37,536 nucleotides of DNA. Source: Gammaproteobacteria bacterium (GTDB lineage: Bacteria; Pseudomonadota; Gammaproteobacteria; SZUA-229). Every line of letters starts with the position of its first letter. Position 1 is the first letter of the stretch. The position numbers and the translations under genes were made by a program. A model generated the notes under the pieces. That model saw only the letters and a program-made list of their open reading frames with translations. It had not been told where the DNA came from and made no database searches. Positions 29,919-37,536 of the stretch are shown one piece after another. Location of the stretch: the NCBI GenBank assembly GCA_016744065.1, contig JADGFA010000043.1, positions 1 through 37,536 on the forward strand. The letters run 5' to 3'.

Positions 29919-32068
29919 GTGATAATCATCACCATTATGACCCGTTACTTGAAAGCCTGGTTGTTTTTGCAAAATTATTTAATCGTCCAATATCTATTGA
30001 TGCATTAATTTCAGGTCTACCAATTGAGCCAGGTAAGGCTGGTCCTGAGCTGTTTTCAATTAAAAGTTCCAAGGGCCTGTTTTCTCGTGTTGCAAAACGT
30101 GCTGGTTTTGCTGCGCGATTAATTAAACGAGATCTCAATCAGTTATCTGGTTTGTTATTACCCTGTATTCTTATCTTAAAAGATCGTAACGCCTGTGTGT
30201 TAGAGGCTATTGATAAAGAGAATAATCGTGCGCGTGTTATTTTTCCAGAAGTGGATGAGGGTGAAGAATGGATTGACCTTGATCGCCTTAAAGATGAATA
30301 TATCGGGTTTTCTTTTTTACTTAAACGTGAGTTTAAAAAGCGCAGCAAACCACTGCGCTTAATTAAGGCAGGTGAAAGTCACTGGTTCTGGGGAACACTT
30401 TCTTTATCGCGTGAAATTTTTTTTAGTGTCTTGTTAGCATCAGTATTAGTCAATATATTTATTATTGCGACACCTTTATTTACAATGAATGTATATGATC
30501 GAGTTGTTCCTAATGATGCACTAGAAACCTTATGGGTGCTTGCTGTAGGTGTTATGATTGTATATGCGTTTGATGCGTTAATACGTTATACCCGTACCTA
30601 TTTACTAGAAATAGCAGGTAAAAAAAGTGACATAATAATGTCATCGATTTTGTTTGAACAAGTGCTTAATCTTCGGATGGATCAATGGCCTAAAAGTCTA
30701 GGGGCTTTTGCGAATAATTTACGTGACTTTGAAAGTATCAGAAATTTTTTTACAGCATCGACTATTGCAACATTTGTTGATTTACCTTTTGTTATTATTT
30801 TTTTAGTTGTTATTTCTTATATTGGTGGAATTCTAGTAATTATTCCATTGGTAACTATTGGTATATTACTTATCTTCAGTGTGTTCATGATTAAGCCTTT
30901 GCGTGAAAGCATTGAGGCAACTTTTGAAGCTTCAGCAAATAAGCATTCCCACCTTATTGAGAGTTTAAATAATATACAAACAATAAAGACCTTAGGGGCC
31001 TCGCATCATTCCCAATGGGTGTGGGAGGAATCTACAGGGGAAATTGCGAATAAATCGATGCGTGCTCGCATGATGTCCGGGTCTATTCAGGTTATAACGA
31101 ATTTATTAGTACAGTTTAATAATGTGGGCCTAATAATACTTGGCATTTATCAGATAGCAGATTTACAGTTATCGCTTGGTGGGTTAATTGCAGTGGTCAT
31201 GTTGTCTTCAAGAGCTGTTGCTCCGATGGGGCAAATAGCTTCCTTAATTACAAATTTTGAACAGACACAAACCGCTTATAAAACGTTAAATGGTTTAATG
31301 GATCAGCAGGTAGAGCGTTCAGAAGATAAAAAATATGTACGCCGAATGAAGTTTGATGGTGCGATTAAATTAGAGTCAGTTGATTTTAGTTACCCTGAAG
31401 TAGAACGCTTAAATCTTTCTGGTATTTCATTAAACATTAAGCCAAAAGAGCATGTGGGCATCATTGGGAAAGTTGGTTCTGGTAAAACAACCATTACCAA
31501 ATTAATTGTTGGGTTGTATGCTCCTTCAGCAGGCACTATCGCTATTGATGGAATTGATATTAATCAGATTGATCCGGCAGACCTGCGTCACCATACTGGT
31601 TATTTATCACAAGATGTTGAATTAATGCGCGGTAGTATTCGTGATAATCTGGTTTATAAAGATCCCCATATGGATGACGACCGTCTGATTGAAGTAGCTA
31701 AAATTTGTGGGGTTGATCAATTTGTTAATAAGCTTCCGTTAGGCTTTGATACACCTGTAGGCGAGCAAGGTGCCTGGTTATCTGGGGGGCAACGTCAGTC
31801 CATTGCATTGGGTCGTGCGTTATTGCTGGATGAACCTGTCTTAATACTTGATGAGCCAACCAATAGTATGGATAACACAACAGAGGCTAATATTAGAAAA
31901 AATTTATACAATTATACTCGTGATAAAACTTTAGTACTGGTAACGCATAAAGCGCCTATGCTAGAGCTTGTAGAAAGACTGATTGTGGTTGATGAAGGCC
32001 GAATTGTTATGGATGGTCCGAAAGAAAAAGTACTGGAGTCTTTGCAGGGTAAAAATAATGAAATATGA
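29915..32068 (+). CDS. lapB: Type I secretion ABC transporter, LapB-like
   Basis: A 717-residue inner-membrane exporter that powers adhesin secretion. It starts with a C39-like domain (about 1-135) that lacks a catalytic Cys at the expected place, i.e. a substrate-binding, non-proteolytic CLD as in RTX exporters. The ABC membrane domain spans about 165-430. The nucleotide-binding domain has Walker A GKVGSGKT (518-525), the signature LSGGQRQ (622-628) and Walker B VLILDEP with D646 and E647. The start codon overlaps the lapD stop (ATGA). Confidence 0.95.
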   Translation: MSDNHHHYDPLLESLVVFAKLFNRPISIDALISGLPIEPGKAGPELFSIKSSKGLFSRVAKRAGFAARLIKRDLNQLSGLLLPCILILKDRNACVLEAIDKENNRARVIFPEVDEGEEWIDLDRLKDEYIGFSFLLKREFKKRSKPLRLIKAGESHWFWGTLSLSREIFFSVLLASVLVNIFIIATPLFTMNVYDRVVPNDALETLWVLAVGVMIVYAFDALIRYTRTYLLEIAGKKSDIIMSSILFEQVLNLRMDQWPKSLGAFANNLRDFESIRNFFTASTIATFVDLPFVIIFLVVISYIGGILVIIPLVTIGILLIFSVFMIKPLRESIEATFEASANKHSHLIESLNNIQTIKTLGASHHSQWVWEESTGEIANKSMRARMMSGSIQVITNLLVQFNNVGLIILGIYQIADLQLSLGGLIAVVMLSSRAVAPMGQIASLITNFEQTQTAYKTLNGLMDQQVERSEDKKYVRRMKFDGAIKLESVDFSYPEVERLNLSGISLNIKPKEHVGIIGKVGSGKTTITKLIVGLYAPSAGTIAIDGIDINQIDPADLRHHTGYLSQDVELMRGSIRDNLVYKDPHMDDDRLIEVAKICGVDQFVNKLPLGFDTPVGEQGAWLSGGQRQSIALGRALLLDEPVLILDEPTNSMDNTTEANIRKNLYNYTRDKTLVLVTHKAPMLELVERLIVVDEGRIVMDGPKEKVLESLQGKNNEI

Positions 32069-33407
32069 ATATCATGATACATCAACATCTGAATATAGTG
32101 ATCTGGATGTTGCTTATATGCAGAGCTTATCGGCTGCAGTTGTGCAGCGTTCACCTAAATATTTGCTGTCTATGGTATTAATTGTTTTATTGGTTGTTTT
32201 AGCGGCTATTTCCTGGATGGGGTGGGCTGAAATTGATGTGGTTGTACGGGGCAGCGGAAAGGTTATACCTGCTCGCCAGGTACAGTTAATTCAAAGTCTG
32301 GAAGGGGGGATTGTTTCTGAGATTCTGGTGCATGAAGGTGATGACGTAGAAATTGGTCAGGCACTAATTAAAATATCAGATATTGCATTTTCCAGTTCTT
32401 ATGAAGAGAATCGTTTGCTTTATAATGAATTGCTTGCAAAAAGTATACGCTTAAACGCAGAAGCCAATAATACAGAATTTAAACGTGATCAAAAATTCAC
32501 TGATATGTTTCCTGTGCTGCTTGGGCTGGAAGAAAGCCTGTTTCAATCTAATAGACTGCAGTTAGGTGAAACGCTTAGTATCTATGAAGAGCAGATAAAC
32601 CAGTATCAGAGTGAGCTTGAGGAGATTCAGTCAAAACAGCGCCAGCTAAGTAAATCTCTGAGATTATTACGACAGGAATTAAAAATTAAAGAGCCGCTTG
32701 TTCGACGTCGTATCATTTCGGAAGTTGAATACTTACAGGTGCAACAACGTGAAGCTGAAGTGGAAGGTGAGTTAGAAGGTGTGACTATATCTATTCCCCG
32801 TATTCGTTCGAAGGTTAAAGAGGGGCAGCGTAAGCTAGGTCAGGCAAGGCTGGAGTTTAGCAATAAAGCTAAGCGTGAGTTAAATGAAGTGCTCTCAGAA
32901 ATATCTCGAATAGCTGAGTCACAAACGGCGTTGCAGGACAGAGTGAGTCGTACAACCTTGCGTTCTCCGGTTAAAGGAACAGTGCAACGGCTATATATAA
33001 ATACTATTGGAGGGGTTGTGACACCGGGTAGTGAAATCCTGGAAATTGTGCCTAGAGAAGATGCTTTATTAGTTGAGGCTCGAATTAAGCCTGCAGATAT
33101 TGCTTATATTACTGTTGGTCAACTGACTCGCTTAAAATTTACAGCGTATGATTTTGCTATTTATGGCAGTGTAAAAGGTAAAGTTGATTTTGTTAGTGCT
33201 GATACGATAACTGATCAGGATGGAATTAGTTATTATGTAGCACGGATTCGTCCTGATAAAGCATACCTTGGTCACGAGACCAAGCAGATGCCGATTAGAG
33301 TTGGTATGGCGAGTGAAGCTGATATTATTACGGATAAAAGAACGATACTTGAATACCTTTTAAAACCAATAAATCGTGGTCTGGAAAAGGCATTAAAGGA
33401 AGGTTGA
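32058..33407 (+). CDS. lapC: HlyD-family membrane fusion protein, LapC-like
   Basis: The periplasmic adaptor joining the LapB-like ABC exporter to the TolC channel. Start chosen at ATG 32058 (449 residues) because AGGG lies 8 bases upstream and it yields a normal short cytoplasmic N-terminus; an upstream in-frame start at 31983 would add a stretch overlapping lapB. One transmembrane helix (about 33-53) precedes the lipoyl/barrel half-motif (IQSLEGGIVSEILVHEGD), a long coiled-coil hairpin (about 125-290), the second lipoyl half (TLRSPVKGTVQRLYINTIGG) and the C-terminal beta-barrel. It overlaps lapB by 11 bp. Confidence 0.94.
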   Translation: MKYEYHDTSTSEYSDLDVAYMQSLSAAVVQRSPKYLLSMVLIVLLVVLAAISWMGWAEIDVVVRGSGKVIPARQVQLIQSLEGGIVSEILVHEGDDVEIGQALIKISDIAFSSSYEENRLLYNELLAKSIRLNAEANNTEFKRDQKFTDMFPVLLGLEESLFQSNRLQLGETLSIYEEQINQYQSELEEIQSKQRQLSKSLRLLRQELKIKEPLVRRRIISEVEYLQVQQREAEVEGELEGVTISIPRIRSKVKEGQRKLGQARLEFSNKAKRELNEVLSEISRIAESQTALQDRVSRTTLRSPVKGTVQRLYINTIGGVVTPGSEILEIVPREDALLVEARIKPADIAYITVGQLTRLKFTAYDFAIYGSVKGKVDFVSADTITDQDGISYYVARIRPDKAYLGHETKQMPIRVGMASEADIITDKRTILEYLLKPINRGLEKALKEG

Positions 33408-34015
33408 TGATGCTGGTTGTTTACTCAAAATCACGCTCATTTGAAAATCATATTAAAATGGTGGCTGAGACTGATATTCGCTTTCATAAAACATTATCTC
33501 CTGTTAACCCTGATGCGGAGAATATTAATATCATTCACGGTGAGTCTTATGCTAATAAGCTGGACAACTGGTTAAAAGCGAGCCGTCAACAAAAAGCCAT
33601 TATTGGTGTTGCTTCGGATGAGCCAAGAATTGAAAGCTTATTAGAATATACAAAAATGGGTGTAAACGGCTACTTTAATGCATATATGGCAGCACCTCAT
33701 TATGCACAATTAATACGTTTATTATCAAATGGTCAGAGTTGGTATCCGCCTTCCTTACTGGCTGAGGCTTTTGATCTTGCTCGTTTGATGGTTAATCAGC
33801 CTGTTGCTGACACTGTAGATCCATTAGACAAGCTAACAAAAAGAGAGGGACAGGTCGCTCTGGCAGTGGCTGAGGGGTTGAGTAATAAGTTAGTTGCGAC
33901 ACATTATGATATTTCAGAACGCACTGTTAAAGCGCATTTAACACAAATTTTCAAAAAACTACAGGTTAAAGACCGTGTTGCTCTTGTGATCTATTTGAAT
34001 GGGTATAAAGCCTAA
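33407..34015 (+). CDS. LuxR/FixJ-type regulator with degenerate receiver (CsgD/VpsT-like)
   Basis: A 202-residue DNA-binding protein. The N-terminal half (1-135) has a receiver-like length and layout but no phosphoacceptor Asp or acidic pocket (the third strand reads NIIHGES). The C-terminal half (about 143-200) is a LuxR HTH (LTKREGQVALAVAEGLSNK, ISERTVKAHLTQIFKKL). This resembles CsgD and VpsT, biofilm regulators with non-phosphorylated receivers. At the position of their c-di-GMP motif (YFTQ or WxxR) it has W112-Y-P-P, without the Arg. ATG 33407 overlaps the lapC stop; ATG 33410 is also possible, and AAGGAAGG lies just upstream. It is cotranscribed with the exporter genes and likely controls adhesin or matrix genes. 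Confidence 0.85.
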   Translation: MMLVVYSKSRSFENHIKMVAETDIRFHKTLSPVNPDAENINIIHGESYANKLDNWLKASRQQKAIIGVASDEPRIESLLEYTKMGVNGYFNAYMAAPHYAQLIRLLSNGQSWYPPSLLAEAFDLARLMVNQPVADTVDPLDKLTKREGQVALAVAEGLSNKLVATHYDISERTVKAHLTQIFKKLQVKDRVALVIYLNGYKA

Positions 34016-34167
34016 AAAGAGCAGAATGGTACTTCTATTACCATTGAATCGCTATTTCAGCACATATTAATTAATTTCTGTTATTTTTCAAAACTACGAC
34101 CTTAGTACGATGTTGTTTGTCTGGAAGTGCCCTAATCTCTAATAACTGATTATTAAAGGTTTGAGTT
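34016..34167 (+). promoter_or_regulatory. Regulatory region upstream of the giant adhesin gene
   Basis: A 152-bp gap. It holds a 7-bp hairpin AATGGTA/TACCATT (34025-34045) without a U-run, a TACGA pentamer repeated at 11-bp spacing (34095-34099 and 34106-34110), a TCTAAT -10-like box (34138-34143) and the ribosome site AAAGGT (34155-34160). The adhesin may therefore have its own promoter separate from the secretion operon. Weak, by-eye evidence. Confidence 0.35.
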
Positions 34168-37100
34168 ATGGCTACTAAAAACATTGGTTACATCACTGAT
34201 TTAACAGGTTCTGCACAAATAAGAACGGCTGAAGGTGTAATTAAAGTACTGAATATTGGCGATTCTGTAAATGACCGTGATCTATTGATTACTGGAGATG
34301 GTGCCAGTGTAATCATTGCGTTTAACAGTGGCCAGAAACTTCAGGTAGGAGCAAGTGTTCAGGTACTACTGGATGAAACGGTATATGGTGAAATAACTGA
34401 ATACAATGATCAGCAGGTTGATCAACTAGCTGCATTGCAGCAGGCCATACTTGAAGGAAAAGACCTTTCTGAGCTTGAGCCAACAGCAGCTGGTAATAAT
34501 CAGAACCAGGCTGCTGGTTTACATCAAACACCTATATATGAACGTGACGCCCGTGAAGGAAGTGTTGAAACACGAGTGACTGATATCGACTTTGATAATG
34601 GAGGGCTGGGTCAGCAGTTTAATGGTGACGATCTTTTAGGCATAGTGCAACCAGATACAATAACACCACCCGTTACTACTGATCCTGTTGTTAATTCTGC
34701 TCAGCCATCGATTAGTGTTACGGCTATAGCGATAACAGAAAATAACGTCTCTGTTGGTGATGTTATTGCCAGTTTTATATCCAGTGATCCTGATGGTGAT
34801 GCTTTAACCTATCAGTTACTGAATGATCCGAATTCATACTTTCAATTTAATGGTAATGACATTGAATTAACGGCTGCGGGTGTCGCTGCAGTTAATAACG
34901 ACACACTAAATTTAACAAGCCTGAACGTTGAGGTTGAGGTTAGTGACGGCACAAATACGGTTAGTGCTAATGATGCCGTTATTATTACCCGCATAAATGA
35001 TACCTTACCGACAGCAGGATCAGATAGCTACAATACCGATGAAGATACTGTGTTGACAGTGAATTTACCAAACAGTGTATTAGCTAATGACAACGATCTG
35101 GATGGAGATACATTAAGCGTGAATACAAATCCGGTGACAGATGTAGTAAACGGTAGTTTAACGTTGAACACCGATGGGACATTCACGTATACACCAGATG
35201 CTAATTTTAATGGCAGTGACAGTTTTATATATGAAGTAAGCGATGGTAATGGTGGCACTGCGCAGGCAACTGTTAACATAACAGTCAATGCTATAAATGA
35301 TGCCGCCGTTGTAAGTAGTGACTCGGTTACTTTAACAGAAACTGATATTGCACTTTCAACTGGCGGTACTCTAACCAGTGCCGATGTCGATAATGCAGAT
35401 AATACTTTTGTAGCCCAAACCAATGTTGTCGGTACAAACGGTACCTTTAATATCGCAACAGACGGCACCTGGACCTATGTTGCAAGCTCAGCGTTTGATA
35501 GTTTAAATGTTGGTGACAATGTTTCTGAGACCTTTACAGTTTTAAGCATAGACGGTACAACCAGCTCAGTCACGGTTACCATTAATGGAACAAACGATGT
35601 AGCAGTAGTAAGCAGTGACTCTGTTACTCTCACCGAAACAGATGTTGCTCTTTCAACTGGTGGCACTTTAATCAGCACAGATGTAGATAACGCAGATAAT
35701 ACCTTTGTAGCTCAAGCTAATGTTGTGGGTACAAATGGTACTTTTAATATAGCAACAGATGGCACCTGGACGTATGTTGCCAATTCAGCATTTGATAATT
35801 TAAATGTGGGTGACAATGTTTCAGAAACCTTTACAGTTGCAAGTGTTGACGGAACGACTAGTTCAGTTACCGTTACGATTAACGGAACAAACGATGCAGC
35901 AGTAGTTAGTTCAGAAAATGTAAACCTTGTCGAAACAGATGTCGCTCTTTCAACTGGTGGTACTTTAACCAGTACCGATGTTGATAATGTCGATAATACC
36001 TTTGTAGCGCAAACCAATGTGATTGGTACAAACGGTACTTTCAATATCGCAATAGATGGTACCTGGACGTATGTTGCGAACTCGGCATTCGATAGCTTAA
36101 ACGTTGGCGATAATGTAAGTGAGACTTTTACAGTTTCAAGCATTGACGGAACCACTAGTTCAGTTACCGTTACGATTAACGGAACAAACGATGCGGCAGT
36201 GGTAAGTTCAGAAAATATCACGCTTACAGAAACCGATGTTGCTCTTTCAACTGGTGGAACCTTAACCAGTACAGATGTTGATAATGCTGATAATAGTTTT
36301 GTCGCACAGACGAATGTGATTGGCACAAACGGCACATTTAATATAGTAGCGGACGGTACCTGGACTTATGTTGCCAACTCAGCGTTTGATAACTTAAATG
36401 TGGGTGATAATGTAAGTGAAACATTTACCGTTGCAAGCATTGATGGAACCACTAGTTCAGTTACGGTTACGATTAACGGAACAAACGATGCAGCAGTAGT
36501 TAGTTCAGAAAATGTAAACCTTGTTGAAACTGATGTTGCTCTTTCAACTGGTGGAACCTTAACCAGTACAGATGTTGATAATGCTGATAATAGTTTTGTC
36601 GCACAGACGAATGTTATCGGTACAAATGGTACCTTTAATATAGCAACAGACGGTAGCTGGACTTATGTTGCGAACTCAGCATTTGATAATTTAAATGTTG
36701 GCGATAATGTAAGTGAGACTTTTACTGTTGCAAGTGTGGATGGAACCACTAGCTCAGTTACGGTTACGATTAACGGAACAAATGATGCAGCGGTAGTAAG
36801 CAGTGATTCGGTTGTTTTAATAGAAACAGATGTTGCTCTTTCAACGGGTGGAACTTTAACCAGTACCGATGTTGATAATGTCGATAATACCTTTGTAGCG
36901 CAAACCAATGTTGTTGGCGCAAATGGTACCTTCAATATTGCAACAGATGGTACCTGGACGTATGTTGCGAACAGTGCATTTGATAGCTTAAACGTGGGTG
37001 ATAATGTTTCAGAAACTTTTACAGTTGCAAGTGTAGATGGAACTACTAGCTCAGTTACGGTTACGATTAATGGTACTGACGATGCAGCAGTAGTTAGTTC

Positions 37101-37536
37101 AGCAAATGTAAATCTTACAGAAACAGATGTCGCTCTTTCAACTGGCGGCACCTTAACCAGTACCGATGTTGATAATGTCGATAATACCTTTGTAGCGCAA
37201 ACCAATGTTATAGGTACAAATGGTACCTTTAATATTGCAATCGATGGTACCTGGACGTATGTTGCGAACTCGGCATTCGATAATTTAAATGTGGGTGATA
37301 ATGTTTCAGAAACCTTTACCGTTGCAAGTGTAGATGGAACCACTAGCTCAGTTACGGTTACGATTAATGGTACTGACGATGCAGCAGTAGTTAGTTCAGA
37401 AAATGTCACTCTTATAGAGACCGATGTTGCTCTTTCGACTGGAGGTACTTTAACCAGTGCCGATGTTGATAACGTCGATAATACTTTTGTCGCGCAAACG
37501 AATGTTATAGGTACAAACGGTACCTTTAATATCGCA
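34168..37536 (+). CDS. Giant LapA-type VCBS-repeat adhesin (5' part; runs off the window)
   Basis: The open frame runs 1123 codons without a stop to the window end. Residues 1-100 form a LapA retention module (GYITDLTGSAQIRTAEG and QVGASVQVLLDE are typical), which lodges in the TolC pore. The LapG site T106-A-A-G109 follows, at nearly the same position as in Pseudomonas LapA. A linker (110-180) leads to a cadherin-like domain (about 180-280), a tandem-95-like domain (282-376; DEDTVLTV, VLANDNDLDGDTL) and then VCBS repeats of 99 residues from 377 on. The C-terminal RTX/secretion signal is expected beyond the window. It would be exported by the TolC-LapB-LapC system and held on the surface until LapG cuts it. 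AAAGGT precedes the ATG by 7 bases. Confidence 0.95.
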   Translation, partial: MATKNIGYITDLTGSAQIRTAEGVIKVLNIGDSVNDRDLLITGDGASVIIAFNSGQKLQVGASVQVLLDETVYGEITEYNDQQVDQLAALQQAILEGKDLSELEPTAAGNNQNQAAGLHQTPIYERDAREGSVETRVTDIDFDNGGLGQQFNGDDLLGIVQPDTITPPVTTDPVVNSAQPSISVTAIAITENNVSVGDVIASFISSDPDGDALTYQLLNDPNSYFQFNGNDIELTAAGVAAVNNDTLNLTSLNVEVEVSDGTNTVSANDAVIITRINDTLPTAGSDSYNTDEDTVLTVNLPNSVLANDNDLDGDTLSVNTNPVTDVVNGSLTLNTDGTFTYTPDANFNGSDSFIYEVSDGNGGTAQATVNITVNAINDAAVVSSDSVTLTETDIALSTGGTLTSADVDNADNTFVAQTNVVGTNGTFNIATDGTWTYVASSAFDSLNVGDNVSETFTVLSIDGTTSSVTVTINGTNDVAVVSSDSVTLTETDVALSTGGTLISTDVDNADNTFVAQANVVGTNGTFNIATDGTWTYVANSAFDNLNVGDNVSETFTVASVDGTTSSVTVTINGTNDAAVVSSENVNLVETDVALSTGGTLTSTDVDNVDNTFVAQTNVIGTNGTFNIAIDGTWTYVANSAFDSLNVGDNVSETFTVSSIDGTTSSVTVTINGTNDAAVVSSENITLTETDVALSTGGTLTSTDVDNADNSFVAQTNVIGTNGTFNIVADGTWTYVANSAFDNLNVGDNVSETFTVASIDGTTSSVTVTINGTNDAAVVSSENVNLVETDVALSTGGTLTSTDVDNADNSFVAQTNVIGTNGTFNIATDGSWTYVANSAFDNLNVGDNVSETFTVASVDGTTSSVTVTINGTNDAAVVSSDSVVLIETDVALSTGGTLTSTDVDNVDNTFVAQTNVVGANGTFNIATDGTWTYVANSAFDSLNVGDNVSETFTVASVDGTTSSVTVTINGTDDAAVVSSANVNLTETDVALSTGGTLTSTDVDNVDNTFVAQTNVIGTNGTFNIAIDGTWTYVANSAFDNLNVGDNVSETFTVASVDGTTSSVTVTINGTDDAAVVSSENVTLIETDVALSTGGTLTSADVDNVDNTFVAQTNVIGTNGTFNIA
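34483..34494 (+). other. Predicted LapG cleavage site (TAAG) in the adhesin
   Basis: Codons for T106-A107-A108-G109, following an acidic helix (LSELEP) as in known LapG substrates, where cleavage falls between the two alanines. The co-encoded LapG and LapD make this assignment strong. Confidence 0.88.
35296..37536 (+). repeat. Tandem VCBS repeats, 297-bp period
   Basis: Seven complete units start at 35296, 35593, 35890, 36187, 36484, 36781 and 37078, and an eighth starts at 37375 and is cut by the window end. Every unit is exactly 297 bp (99 residues) and nearly identical, with the shared cores ETDVALSTGGTL, NVGDNVSETFTV and DGTTSSVTVTINGT. Units 4 and 5 are identical over 83 bp (36235-36317 and 36532-36614). 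The pattern suggests recent duplication or gene conversion. Confidence 0.97.

Noticed and set aside
31983..32057. Upstream start for the HlyD-like gene
   Set aside because: This part is out-of-frame lapB coding sequence; ATG 32058 has AGGG 8 bases upstream and a normal N-terminus.
35028..37409. Long minus-strand open frames across the adhesin repeats
   Set aside because: They are antisense shadows: the 297-bp repeat length is a multiple of three, so a stop-free antisense frame is copied in every unit. The plus strand encodes a clear LapA-type adhesin.
35296..37536. CRISPR-like array of regular repeats
   Set aside because: Units are directly adjacent, 297 bp long and in frame with an adhesin; there are no short repeats with unique spacers.

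Overview
The window is a chromosomal segment of a gammaproteobacterium with AT-rich DNA. The main evidence is gene order: nnr (yjeF)-tsaE-amiC-mutL-miaA-hfq-hflX-hflK-hflC-yjeT-(hisZ)-purA follows the classic gammaproteobacterial cluster known from Escherichia coli almost gene for gene. MutL carries the endonuclease motif typical of lineages without MutH, and hisZ implies a short-form HisG. I cannot name the genus from this sequence.

Region 1 (1-9.6 kb) holds housekeeping and miscellaneous genes: the 3' end of iscU, a convergent SulP anion transporter, aconitase B, the CrcB fluoride channel, seryl-tRNA synthetase, a SpoIIAA/STAS-like protein, a GYF_2-TM-pentapeptide-repeat protein, a diguanylate cyclase with an intact GGEEF and I-site and a possible Pho box upstream, and a short DTW-domain tRNA modification enzyme.

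Region 2 (9.6-24.5 kb) is the conserved nnr-to-purA cluster (metabolite repair, tRNA t6A and i6A modification, cell separation amidase, mismatch repair, Hfq, HflX, HflKC, HisZ, PurA). It ends at a strong terminator shared with a convergent DHH phosphoesterase gene.

Region 3 (24.5 kb to the end) is an accessory biofilm locus: a c-di-GMP-controlled, Lap-type cell-surface adhesin system. After 553 bp of AT-rich non-coding DNA come an outer-membrane TolC protein fused to a thrombospondin-3-like linker, an adhesin-like domain and an OmpA peptidoglycan-binding domain; a LapG periplasmic protease; a LapD receptor with degenerate GGDEF and EAL domains; a LapB ABC exporter; a LapC/HlyD adaptor; and a CsgD/VpsT-like LuxR regulator. 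The downstream genes overlap or nearly overlap. Then comes the 5' part of a giant adhesin gene with a LapA retention module, a TAAG LapG cleavage site, and at least 7.5 VCBS repeats of exactly 297 bp that run off the window. Inferred mechanism: when c-di-GMP is high, LapD holds LapG and the adhesin stays plugged in the TolC pore; when it falls, LapG cuts at TAAG and releases the adhesin.

The most unusual observation is the TolC-TSP3-adhesin domain-OmpA fusion. It would bolt the pore that tethers the adhesin to peptidoglycan, and it carries a domain resembling one in its own substrate. The in-operon CsgD/VpsT-like regulator is the second point of interest.
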